In this document: positions 15,485-24,177 of the stretch, one piece after another
Position numbering within the stretch: the stretch's first letter is position 1
How the letters are laid out: every line of letters begins with the position of its first letter
Source: Bacteroidales bacterium
Lineage (GTDB): Bacteria > Bacteroidota > Bacteroidia > Bacteroidales > UBA3824
Length of the DNA stretch: 34,841 nt
Direction: 5' to 3'
Assembly (NCBI GenBank): GCA_017412115.1
Contig: JAFPYR010000102.1
Location: 1-34,841 of the forward strand
Program-made: the position numbers and the translations under genes
The notes under the pieces: model-generated
Told to the model about the DNA's origin: nothing
Seen by the model: only the letters and a program-made list of their open reading frames with translations
Database searches by the model: none

Positions 15485-18400
15485 ATGGACAAATTAAAAA
15501 TATATTTAACGGCTTGTTCTTTGGCTGCGTTACCGGCAATGATTCCGGCAACTGGTATGGCTGCTGGAAAATCTGATGTCAAGATTGAAGCACCTACCGG
15601 AGTCGAAGACAATGTTACTGTTACGGGAAAAGTAACAGAACAAGACGGATCTCCTATGGCAGGTGTAACTGTGGTGGTCAAGGGAACTACTGTCGGAACA
15701 ATTACTGATACCGAAGGCAAATTTACTTTAGATGCTCCTGAAGATGCTGTTCTCGTATTTTCATTTTTGGATCATAAAACAGTAGAATATACTGTTGATG
15801 GCAAAAATGATATGGGTGTAATCGTTCTTGAAAAAGGTAGTGATGATTCATCTAAACTTGTACATACTGCATTCAAAGACGAAAAAGCTTCTGAAATACT
15901 TGGTGGTGTGTCTTATGTCAATATAGAAGATATTATCGATAAGAACTATTTCACATATACCATGGACAACCTTTACACTTTTGTAAGTGGTTATAACGGT
16001 TCTGGTATGTGGGGTATAACAGATGATATTCTTACTGTTGTCGATGGTATTCCTAATCGTGGATTGAATAATCTCAAACCCGATGAAATAGAGCAGATTT
16101 CCTTTTTAAAAGGTGCACAAGCTGTTGCAATTTACGGTAGTCAAGGTGCAAAAGGTGCTATCGTTGTTACCACAAAACGCGGTAAACAACAAGATATGAA
16201 AATTTCTGCACGTGCAAATACTGGTATTTATGTTGATAAATCTTATCCCGAATATCTTGGTGCTGCTGAATACATGACGTATTATAATCAAGCTCGTGCA
16301 AATGACGGTCTTACACCGCTTTATACTGACGAAGAAATTTATTATACGGCTTCAGGTACAAATCCTTACCGTTATCCGAATGTAGATTTCTTTTCGTCTG
16401 AGTATATCAAAAAGGTATCAAATCGTACTGATGTTACGGCTGAAATCAATGGCGGTAGCAAATTTGCCCGTTATTATTCAAATGTAAGTTATTATACTAC
16501 CAATGATAATTTGAAAATTGGTGAAGGTGAAAAATTAGGAACTGATCGTTTTAGTATCCGTGGTAACGTAGATATGGATTTCAACGATTATATTTCTGCA
16601 AGTGTTGATGCTAATGTTACGTTGTACAATAGTAAGGGTTATGTTTCTAATAACGGTTCTTATTGGAGTGCAGCTAACTCTTGGAGACCGAACAGAATTG
16701 CTCCTTTTATTCCTACTTCATACATTAGTGAATATGCTACTGAAGCAAAAAATCTTATTAGTCTGTCAGATAATATTCAAGACGGAAAATTCCTTGCTGG
16801 TTCTTCTACCGACCAAACTAACATTTTTGCCGACCTTTATTATGCCGGTAAAACTAAGAATACAATTCGTCAGTTTCAGTTTGACATGAAACTTGATTTT
16901 GATCTTTCGCAATTGGTTTCAGGACTTTCGTTCCATACTATTGCCGGAATGGACTACAATACTTCTTACAATACTTCTTATACGAATAAGTATGCGGTAT
17001 TTGTTCCGACATGGTCTAATGTAAACGGAGTTGATGAAATTGTAGAACTTACGAAAATAAATGAAGATCAAAAATCAGGTGTTCAAAACGTATCTGGTAA
17101 TTATAATAACCGTACCACTTCGTTAGCAGCTCATTTCGATTACGACAAAGTTTTTGGTAATCATACATTGCGTGCTATGTTGCTTGCTAATGGTTGGCAG
17201 ACTACAGAAACAGGTCAATATCACAGCCAAAGTAATGCTAACTTAGGTTTGGATATTCACTATGATTTCTCAAAACGTTATTATGCAGCATTTACTGCTG
17301 CTGTACCTTATTCTGCTAAACTTGAAGAAGGTTCACGTGCAGGATTTTCTCCTTCGCTCTCTTTGGGGTGGAATATCACTAATGAGAGTTTCTTCTCAAA
17401 AGGTTTCTTAAGCAGTCTTATGCTTAGCGTAAGTGCGAGCGACCTTAAACAAGATATTGATATTGATAGTTATTATATGTATCTTGGTAAATATTCTATC
17501 GATGCAAGTTATGTAACTTGGGGTGCAAGTGGTAACCAAGTAGGTTTCCAGAGCAAGAGTGCTGCTAATCCTGATTTCGGATATATTCATAGAAAAGAAC
17601 TTTCTGCAAATTTGAGAGCAGGTTTTATGGAAGATAAACTTACAGCTGATTTTTCTGCTTTTACGAGTGTAATGTCAGGTCTTATTTATCAACCGGCGTC
17701 TAAATATCCGAGTTATTTCTCTTATAACGGTTCAAGTTTTATTCCTAATGTCAATTATAATGAAGATCTCCGTCAGGGTTTTGATCTTTCTCTTAATTAC
17801 AAAGGTAATATAGGTGATGTTAAATTTGGTCTTGGTGTTAATTTGACTTATATTAACGTCAAAGCTAAAAAACGTGATGATTCTACCGTTGAATTTGATT
17901 ATCAGAAAACCGAAGGTACTAAACTTAACGCAAATTGGGGTTATGAATGTCTTGGATTTTTTACTGACGCAGATTTTGATGCTAATGGTGCTCTTAAAGA
18001 AGGCATTCCGGTTCAGTCTGGTTTCGGTTCTACTATCAGACCTGGTGATCTCAGATATAAAGATCAAAACGGTGATGGTATTATAGATTCTAAAGACGTT
18101 GTTGATTTAGGTACTTTGAATTCTTGGTCTTACGGTGCTCCTTATACGATGGGTATTAATTTTACTGCATCTTATAAAGGTTTTACTCTTTATGTTCTTG
18201 GTATCGGACAGACAGGTTTTACCTCTTATTATAATGGTTCTTACTATTGGCCGGCAGGAGAAGATAAATATTCTGCTAACGTTCGTGAAGCATGGACTCC
18301 TGAAACTGCAAATTCAGCAAAATATCCCCGTTTAACAACTGGTTCTGACGGTAATAACCGTCAAACTTCAGATTTCTGGGCAGTTAAAATGTCTTTGTTT

Positions 18401-18595
18401 GATTTGACGAGAGTTCAGCTTACATACGATTTGCCATCAAGATTGTTTGAAGGTAATAGAGTATTATCTGGAGCATCAGTTTATGTCAGCGGTTCTGATC
18501 TTGCATATATTTCTAAGAATCGTGATAAACTTGAGCTTAGTACGGATGCACCTCAGACAAGATTCTATAATTTAGGTGTTAAAGTAAACTTCTAA
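15485..18595 (+). CDS. xusC: Second SusC-type transporter, XusC-like, with altered TonB box region
   Basis: A 1036-residue protein with a signal peptide (cleavage near G-M-A-A, residue 27), a carboxypeptidase-regulatory-like domain (about 43-118; T-G-K-V-T-E-Q-D-G-S-P-M-A-G-V-T), a plug (I-L-T-V-V-D-G-I-P and I-V-V-T-T-K-R-G) and a beta-barrel ending in V-K-V-N-F. Between the Ig-like domain and plug there is no E-E-V-V-V-V-G-Y-G box; the sequence reads K-L-V-H-T-A-F-K-D-E followed by L-G-G-V-S-Y-V-N. Second SusC copies in xylan loci are often divergent here. With the following SusD it should form a second import complex, perhaps for differently sized or branched xylo-oligosaccharides. It contains a perfect 12-bp tandem repeat at 16955-16978. 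Confidence 0.92.
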   Translation: MDKLKIYLTACSLAALPAMIPATGMAAGKSDVKIEAPTGVEDNVTVTGKVTEQDGSPMAGVTVVVKGTTVGTITDTEGKFTLDAPEDAVLVFSFLDHKTVEYTVDGKNDMGVIVLEKGSDDSSKLVHTAFKDEKASEILGGVSYVNIEDIIDKNYFTYTMDNLYTFVSGYNGSGMWGITDDILTVVDGIPNRGLNNLKPDEIEQISFLKGAQAVAIYGSQGAKGAIVVTTKRGKQQDMKISARANTGIYVDKSYPEYLGAAEYMTYYNQARANDGLTPLYTDEEIYYTASGTNPYRYPNVDFFSSEYIKKVSNRTDVTAEINGGSKFARYYSNVSYYTTNDNLKIGEGEKLGTDRFSIRGNVDMDFNDYISASVDANVTLYNSKGYVSNNGSYWSAANSWRPNRIAPFIPTSYISEYATEAKNLISLSDNIQDGKFLAGSSTDQTNIFADLYYAGKTKNTIRQFQFDMKLDFDLSQLVSGLSFHTIAGMDYNTSYNTSYTNKYAVFVPTWSNVNGVDEIVELTKINEDQKSGVQNVSGNYNNRTTSLAAHFDYDKVFGNHTLRAMLLANGWQTTETGQYHSQSNANLGLDIHYDFSKRYYAAFTAAVPYSAKLEEGSRAGFSPSLSLGWNITNESFFSKGFLSSLMLSVSASDLKQDIDIDSYYMYLGKYSIDASYVTWGASGNQVGFQSKSAANPDFGYIHRKELSANLRAGFMEDKLTADFSAFTSVMSGLIYQPASKYPSYFSYNGSSFIPNVNYNEDLRQGFDLSLNYKGNIGDVKFGLGVNLTYINVKAKKRDDSTVEFDYQKTEGTKLNANWGYECLGFFTDADFDANGALKEGIPVQSGFGSTIRPGDLRYKDQNGDGIIDSKDVVDLGTLNSWSYGAPYTMGINFTASYKGFTLYVLGIGQTGFTSYYNGSYYWPAGEDKYSANVREAWTPETANSAKYPRLTTGSDGNNRQTSDFWAVKMSLFDLTRVQLTYDLPSRLFEGNRVLSGASVYVSGSDLAYISKNRDKLELSTDAPQTRFYNLGVKVNF
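16955..16978 (+). repeat. 12-bp perfect tandem repeat inside xusC
   Basis: TACAATACTTCT occurs twice in a row, encoding the repeated tetrapeptide Y-N-T-S within the barrel. It preserves the frame and is probably a recent slippage duplication. Confidence 0.8.
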
Positions 18596-18611
18596 AACAG
18601 ATTAAGAAAAG

Positions 18612-20444
18612 ATGAAAATTAAAAATTTATATATGATTCCGTTGTTGGCTGCCGGTTTGATGACAGCATGTGATGATATGTTTGAGCCGGCAATCGAAAA
18701 CAATAGCGAGTTGGAATCAGTTTATGATAGTCCTAAAAGGCTTCAGGGACTTATCGGACAGGTTTATTCGATAGTAGGTTCCGTTTATCAGACATCTCCT
18801 AACAGCGACTTGGCTACAGATGATATTATTTCAAATCAAGACGGTTCGGGAGCAAAGGTTATGGCAACTGGTGGTTGGACATCTCAATACAATCTCGTTT
18901 CTAACTGGAACTCTTGTTATGATGCAATTCATTATTGCAATCTTGTTATTGATGTTATTGATAAAGTAACTTTTGTTGAAGCAGATCCTGTTGCAAACAA
19001 AATGTTTGCTGATCATTTCAAAGCTGAGGCTCTTGCTTATCGTGCATTGTTCCATTTTAAAGCCTTGGAAGCTCATGCAGGATATGTTGGTGGTACTCTT
19101 ATGGGTATTCCTATTCATGATAAGTTGGAAACGGAAGGTAATTATATTCAAACCCGTTCTTCTTTTACTGATTGTGTTAATTTTATAATGAATGATTTCA
19201 CCGAAGCGTTGAAATATCTTCCTTATGAGTTTGCAGAATACAAAACACAAGAAAGCGTACCAGCTAATCTTGTAGAGGCTTACAAAAAAGATAATGGTGA
19301 AGTTGATTTAACCCTTATTAACCGTGTTTACGGAAAACATAATTTCGGTAAAATCAACGGTAAAATTGTTGAAGCTGTAAAATCTCAGTTTGAACTTATG
19401 ATTGCATCTCCGGCTTATCAAGATGCTAATACCGGTTATACTTGGGAAAATGCTGCTAAAGATGCTTACTTAGTTCTTCAGCATGCAAACAAAGGACCTA
19501 ATAATCTTGATAAAGAAGGTTTTTTCTGGTATGATGATTCAAAAGTTAAGGACTTTAAACGTGCAGAGGAAATTCATAACGAACTTCTTTGGCATGACTT
19601 TAATGATGGAGAATCTAATAGTATGGAAAAAACATCTTTTCCTCCCTCGCTTTATGGTAACGGTAATTTAAACCCGACACAAAATCTTGTTGATGCGTTC
19701 CCGATGGCTAACGGTTATCCTATTTCTGATGAGGTTAATAGCAATTATGATCCTGAAAATCCGTTTGCTAATCGTGATCCCCGTCTTGCGAAATATATTG
19801 TATACAACGGAAATACTATTGGTAACAAAAACACTGCTATTTCAGTTGTAATGCCGCAAGAAGGAGAAAAGAACATTGATGCTAATAATCAGGAAAATAA
19901 TAAATCTACAAGAACTGGTTATTACCTCAAAAAATTGTTGAGATCATCTGTAAACCTTGATCCGAGCAATTCTACAACGCAGAAACATCTTGGTGCACGT
20001 ATTCGTTATACCGAGATTCTCTTGAATTATGCTGAAGCTGCTAACGAGGTTGCAGGTCCTAAAGGTTTGGTTGGTGATGCTGATTTTTCAGCATACGATG
20101 CAATTAAAGCAATCCGTGCAAGAGCCGGAATTACTGATGTTGCATATTTGGATGAATGTGCAACGGATAAAGACAAATTCCGTGAACTTATTCGCAACGA
20201 ACGCAGACTTGAGCTTTGTTTTGAAAACCACCGTTTTTGGGATCTCCGCCGTTGGAAAGTTGATTTGAGCAAACTCAACGAACCGGCTAAGGGTCTTGTT
20301 ATTACAAAGAATGCCGATCAGACACTTTCGTACAAAACGATTGATGTGGAAGAACGTGGTTATAAAGACTACCAATATTACGGACCTATACCTTATGGTG
20401 AGTGCGTAAAATTCCCTGAATTACAGCAAAATCAAGGTTGGTAG
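18612..20444 (+). CDS. xusD: Second SusD-type lipoprotein, XusD-like
   Basis: A 610-residue SusD/RagB protein with a lipoprotein signal peptide (Cys20 in M-T-A-C-D-D-M-F). The two Asp residues right after the Cys favour export to the cell surface. The SusD signature appears as F-K-A-E-A-L-A-Y-R-A-L-F-H-F in the TPR region and as I-R-N-E-R-R-L-E-L-C-F-E-N-H-R-F-W-D-L-R-R-W near the end; the C-terminus is Q-Q-N-Q-G-W. It follows the second SusC by 16 bases and should be its lid. Compared with XusB it has the more usual SusD length. Confidence 0.92.
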   Translation: MKIKNLYMIPLLAAGLMTACDDMFEPAIENNSELESVYDSPKRLQGLIGQVYSIVGSVYQTSPNSDLATDDIISNQDGSGAKVMATGGWTSQYNLVSNWNSCYDAIHYCNLVIDVIDKVTFVEADPVANKMFADHFKAEALAYRALFHFKALEAHAGYVGGTLMGIPIHDKLETEGNYIQTRSSFTDCVNFIMNDFTEALKYLPYEFAEYKTQESVPANLVEAYKKDNGEVDLTLINRVYGKHNFGKINGKIVEAVKSQFELMIASPAYQDANTGYTWENAAKDAYLVLQHANKGPNNLDKEGFFWYDDSKVKDFKRAEEIHNELLWHDFNDGESNSMEKTSFPPSLYGNGNLNPTQNLVDAFPMANGYPISDEVNSNYDPENPFANRDPRLAKYIVYNGNTIGNKNTAISVVMPQEGEKNIDANNQENNKSTRTGYYLKKLLRSSVNLDPSNSTTQKHLGARIRYTEILLNYAEAANEVAGPKGLVGDADFSAYDAIKAIRARAGITDVAYLDECATDKDKFRELIRNERRLELCFENHRFWDLRRWKVDLSKLNEPAKGLVITKNADQTLSYKTIDVEERGYKDYQYYGPIPYGECVKFPELQQNQGW

Positions 20445-20501
20445 TTTTTTAAAATTTAAAAATTTTTAAAAAAAAAGGATTTTGAAAAAAATTAGAGAAA
20501 T

Positions 20502-21560
20502 ATGAAAAGTTTGTACAAATATATTTCAGTTTCTTTGTTGGCTATGGCGGGATTAACTTCCTGCCACAACGCCGACAATAAATTTGATGATTATGAAGGC
20601 GGTATTACGGTTTATTTCCCGTATCAATCTCCGGTGAGAACGCTTGTAATGGGTGAGGATACATACAATACCGATATGGATAATCTTCACAAATGCAAGA
20701 TTTCTGCAACGATGGGCGGTGCATACAGCGGTCGTGATATTAAAGTTGATTGTGCTATAGACAAGTCAATCTTAAATAATTTGTATTTTAGTTCTGGTGA
20801 ACCCATTCAAGCTATGCCAGAATCTTATTATACGCTTTCTTCTACGACAATAGATTTTGGTGGTGAATTGACTGGTTCTGTTGAACTTAGTTTGAATGAC
20901 GCTTTTTTTGAGGATAAACTTGCAATTTCAGGCGGATATGTTATTCCTTTGGTAATGCAATCGCAAACTGGTGCTGATAAAATAAATGTCGGAACTTACA
21001 ATACTCAGACAAATTCAACAGCTCCACAACGTACTAATTCTTATGCCTGGGAAAAAACTCCTAAAGATTTTACTCTTTTTTGTGTAAAATACATAAGTAA
21101 ATTTGAAGGTTTCTTCCTTAGAGGTATTACTAAATACAACGGCAAAGATTCTTTGCGTGCTGAAGGTAAAACTTGTATTGATGATCCTATTGTAAATACA
21201 AAAACTCTTAGTCTTAACAAAGTTAGTTATACAGTTCCGAACAAATTGTATGAACTTGATGAGAATAACAAATTGGTTGCACGTGAGGTTAAACATACTA
21301 TAATTCTTACTTTTGATGAAAATCAGAAGTGTACGGTTTCTGCTCCTGAAGGTGCACCTTATACTGTTACCGGTAATGGAGAATACAAAGATCACGGAGC
21401 TGTTAAAGCTTGGGGTAATAAGGATCGTGATGAACTTACGCTTTCGTACGAAATAACAGATGGTACTGATGTTATTGCTGTTAATGAAACGCTTATTTTA
21501 CAGCGTAGAGGCGTAAAACTTGAAACCTTTGATTTTATTTACAAAGAAGGAACGAAATAA
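20502..21560 (+). CDS. xusE: Surface glycan-binding lipoprotein, XusE-like (DUF1735/DUF5627-type)
   Basis: A 352-residue lipoprotein with Cys21 in L-T-S-C-H-N-A-D-N-K-F-D-D-Y. The N-terminal half (G-G-I-T-V-Y-F-P-Y-Q-S-P-V-R-T-L-V-M-G, then a beta-rich region) is typical of DUF1735 proteins found after SusD. The C-terminal half (about 180-345) resembles DUF5627-type lipocalin/beta-sandwich domains. Position and domain order match XusE of the Prevotella xylan system, a conserved non-catalytic protein thought to bind xylan at the surface. A stable hairpin at 21568-21602 separates it from the xylanase gene. Confidence 0.83.
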   Translation: MKSLYKYISVSLLAMAGLTSCHNADNKFDDYEGGITVYFPYQSPVRTLVMGEDTYNTDMDNLHKCKISATMGGAYSGRDIKVDCAIDKSILNNLYFSSGEPIQAMPESYYTLSSTTIDFGGELTGSVELSLNDAFFEDKLAISGGYVIPLVMQSQTGADKINVGTYNTQTNSTAPQRTNSYAWEKTPKDFTLFCVKYISKFEGFFLRGITKYNGKDSLRAEGKTCIDDPIVNTKTLSLNKVSYTVPNKLYELDENNKLVAREVKHTIILTFDENQKCTVSAPEGAPYTVTGNGEYKDHGAVKAWGNKDRDELTLSYEITDGTDVIAVNETLILQRRGVKLETFDFIYKEGTK

Positions 21561-21567
21561 TTAATCC

Positions 21568-21602
21568 TTAGGATATGCTGCATTTTATGTTGCATATCCT
21601 AA
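21568..21602. repeat. Intra-operon stem-loop between xusE and xyn10C
   Basis: An 11-bp perfect stem (21568-21578 with 21592-21602, TTAGGATATGC/GCATATCCTAA) and a 13-base loop lie 8 bases after the xusE stop and 18 bases before the xyn10C start. No T-run follows, so it is probably an mRNA stability or processing element, not a terminator. Confidence 0.75.
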
Positions 21603-21619
21603 TTAAAAAAATTAAGGAA

Positions 21620-23794
21620 ATGAAAGTTAATAAATTTATAATACCAGCGTTGGCAGGCTTTGGACTTATGACTTCATGTGCTGACGACCTTACAAAAGAT
21701 TATGCGGTTGAAAAACCTGCATCAATTGAGATTTTTGAGGAGCTCAATTCTTATGAGCCGCTCAAATCTTATATTGACCGTGCAAAATATCCGAATTTCA
21801 AACTTGGTGGCGCATTAGCTGCTAATGATTTTAGTTCTATCGCTAATTTATCAGCACTTGCTTGTGCAAATTTCGACGAAATTGTTGCAGGCAACGAGAT
21901 GAAATATTCTTCTTGTGTTGATGATAAAGGAAATATGGATTTTTCAACGGTTGGAAAATTCGTTAATGCCGCTCAAAAGGCTGGTATCGGCATCTATGGT
22001 CATACATTAGCTTGGCATTCTCAACAAAGGCCAAAATATTTGACTTCGTTGTTAAAGGACAAAGAACTTGATGTTGATCCTAATGAAATGGTTGAAAAAA
22101 GCGACTATTCTCTTGATTGTGGTACTTTGACAAAATATGACTGGACAGGTAATCCTGAAACAGTTGTAACTACATTTGGGGACAATGGTACTTTGAAAAT
22201 TTATAATCCTAAGCCGACAGAAAATTGGTATAACCTTCAATATTGGTTGGTTAATGGAATTACGTTGTCAACTGAAAAAGAGTACATCGTACGAATTAAG
22301 ATGAGGGTCGAAGGTCAAGAGTCTGCGCATATTAGATTTAAAATTGGAGAATGGTCTCAGGGAGATAGTAAGGATTTTTATGTTGAATCTTCTGAGGATT
22401 TTAAAGATATAGATTTAACAGTAAAACCGGTTATAGAGTCTAATGGTTTGTTTTTTCAACATGGTGATTTCGTAGGTACCGTATATTTCAAATCTATTGA
22501 AATATTGCATAATGAGGCTCCTGCGCTAGAGATGGAGAAAAAAGTTTATGAAACGGAGTATAAGGATGGGGATTTCCCGTATTATGCTATGGGATGTACG
22601 CCTCCGGTTAAAGATGGGGCTATTCATTTTGAACCTATCCCTGGAAGCGAAGAAGGTACAATCGCATGGTCTCAGTTCTTTTGCGCTGAAGCTCAACAAT
22701 TGGAGGCTGGTAATTATGTCGTTTATGTCGATTTGACATCTTCAGCAGATGTTTCAGGTGTTCAGATGACTATGCAGAACGGTTGGAAAAGCTCAAATCC
22801 GGATGCACAAGTGGTTACTGTTAATATCAATGTGAAAAGTGGACGGAATACGTATAAACTTCAGTTCTCTGATTTTGAAGGAGGAAAATATGATTTTATC
22901 TTAAAACCGCAAACCGCAAATGCAGTTTTGGATCTTCATTCTGTTCAATTGTTTGAAGTTGTAAAACTTAATTCTATACCTCTCACTGACGAAGAAAAAG
23001 TTGATACATTGAAATGGGCTTTGGATAAATGGATTGAAGGTATGATGGATGCAACTATCGGTTATGTAAAGGCTTGGGACGTTGTAAACGAGCCCATTTC
23101 TGGTGATGGAAATATTGACGGATTCTATACTCTTCAGCATGGTACTGCTAATTCTGATGAAACTGGCGGAAATACTGATGTATTCTTCTGGCAAGATTAT
23201 TTGGGCGACCTTGATTATGTACGTACTGCTGTGGCAAGTGCACGAAAACATTTCAAAGGCAATGCTGACGATCTTAAACTTTTTGTAAACGATTATAATC
23301 TTGAATCAGATTGGGATGACAATCAAAAATTGAAATCTCTTATTTACTGGGTTGAAAAATGGGAAGCTGACGGTGTTACAAAAATTGATGGTCTTGGAAC
23401 ACAAATGCACATCTCTTGTTACGAAGACGAAACAACTCAAGAGTCTAAGAAAGAACACATCGCTAAGATGTTTGAACTTATGGCTGCAACAGGCAAGCTC
23501 GTTAGAGTTTCAGAACTTGATATGGGTTATAAAACGAAAGACGGTACTTCACTTCAGACAGAAGAGCTTACAGAAGCACAACATCAACAGATGGCAGATC
23601 TTTACAAATTTGTTGTTAAGACATACTTGGAAAAAGTTCCTGCAGCTCAGCAATATGGCATTTGTCAGTGGTGCTTAACCGATTCTCCGAAATCTTCTTC
23701 TTGGAGAAAAGGAGAGCCTACCGGTCTTTGGACAGAAAAATTCATCCGTAAAGCAACTTTCAAAGGTTTTGCTGAAGGTTTGAGCGGAAAATAA
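21620..23794 (+). CDS. xyn10C: GH10 endo-xylanase with two CBMs nested in the catalytic domain, Xyn10C-like
   Basis: A 724-residue surface lipoprotein (Cys20 in M-T-S-C-A-D-D-L). The first part of the GH10 barrel runs from about 35 to 160 (N-F-D-E-I-V-A-G-N-E-M-K-Y; G-H-T-L-A-W-H with His128 and His133). It is interrupted by two carbohydrate-binding modules (about 165-305 and 310-450), and the barrel resumes at 455-724 with the acid/base Glu491 in W-D-V-V-N-E-P and nucleophile Glu632 in V-S-E-L-D-M. It should cut beta-1,4-xylan at the cell surface. Nested CBMs are known for Xyn10C of the Xus system. The start at 21620 is chosen over an in-frame ATG at 21575 because AAGGA precedes it and a lipoprotein signal begins there; the upstream stretch is hairpin sequence. 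A terminator follows. Confidence 0.93.
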   Translation: MKVNKFIIPALAGFGLMTSCADDLTKDYAVEKPASIEIFEELNSYEPLKSYIDRAKYPNFKLGGALAANDFSSIANLSALACANFDEIVAGNEMKYSSCVDDKGNMDFSTVGKFVNAAQKAGIGIYGHTLAWHSQQRPKYLTSLLKDKELDVDPNEMVEKSDYSLDCGTLTKYDWTGNPETVVTTFGDNGTLKIYNPKPTENWYNLQYWLVNGITLSTEKEYIVRIKMRVEGQESAHIRFKIGEWSQGDSKDFYVESSEDFKDIDLTVKPVIESNGLFFQHGDFVGTVYFKSIEILHNEAPALEMEKKVYETEYKDGDFPYYAMGCTPPVKDGAIHFEPIPGSEEGTIAWSQFFCAEAQQLEAGNYVVYVDLTSSADVSGVQMTMQNGWKSSNPDAQVVTVNINVKSGRNTYKLQFSDFEGGKYDFILKPQTANAVLDLHSVQLFEVVKLNSIPLTDEEKVDTLKWALDKWIEGMMDATIGYVKAWDVVNEPISGDGNIDGFYTLQHGTANSDETGGNTDVFFWQDYLGDLDYVRTAVASARKHFKGNADDLKLFVNDYNLESDWDDNQKLKSLIYWVEKWEADGVTKIDGLGTQMHISCYEDETTQESKKEHIAKMFELMAATGKLVRVSELDMGYKTKDGTSLQTEELTEAQHQQMADLYKFVVKTYLEKVPAAQQYGICQWCLTDSPKSSSWRKGEPTGLWTEKFIRKATFKGFAEGLSGK

Positions 23795-23832
23795 GCGTTT
23801 AAATAGTTTTTTTTTAACCTTAGATATAAAAG

Positions 23833-23879
23833 AAATCCGACATTTTTCCCTTTTTAGGAGAGAATGTCGGATTTTTTTT
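23833..23879 (+). terminator. Terminator of the xus operon
   Basis: A 12-bp perfect stem (23833-23844 with 23863-23874, AAATCCGACATT/AATGTCGGATTT) followed by a run of Ts marks the end of the transcript that starts upstream of xusA. Confidence 0.9.
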
Positions 23880-24136
23880 ACGTATGTCAAATTATTTTTT
23901 GCCGAAATTCACATTTTTTACAGCATAAGCAAAAAGAAAATGCAATTTATTATTTTTTATATTTAGGTTTGTGCAGAATCTAAAACAACATATTTGGCGA
24001 TAAGAAAAGTTAGTTTTATTGTACTTTTTATGTTTTTGTACGTTTTTTGGGTGTTAAAATTACAAATAAATAATTTTTTGTTACAAATATATAATATTTT
24101 TGACATTAAGAATATGTTAAAATCTTTCGTAATTGT

Positions 24137-24144
24137 TAATTTTG
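24137..24144 (+). promoter_or_regulatory. -7 box of the permuted GH10 operon
   Basis: TAATTTTG matches TAnnTTTG exactly. Transcription would begin at about 24150, leaving a leader of about 27 bases if translation starts at 24178 but almost none for the ATG at 24157, which supports the later start. No clear TTTG lies 20 bases upstream. The rest of 23880-24136 is AT-rich with no gene seen. Confidence 0.55.
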
Positions 24145-24177
24145 TACTAATTCAAAATGATAAAAAAGCAAACCAAG

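Noticed and set aside
21575..21619. Upstream ATG for xyn10C
   Set aside because: It lies in the stem-loop and would bury the lipoprotein signal. ATG at 21620 has AAGGA in front and a proper signal peptide.
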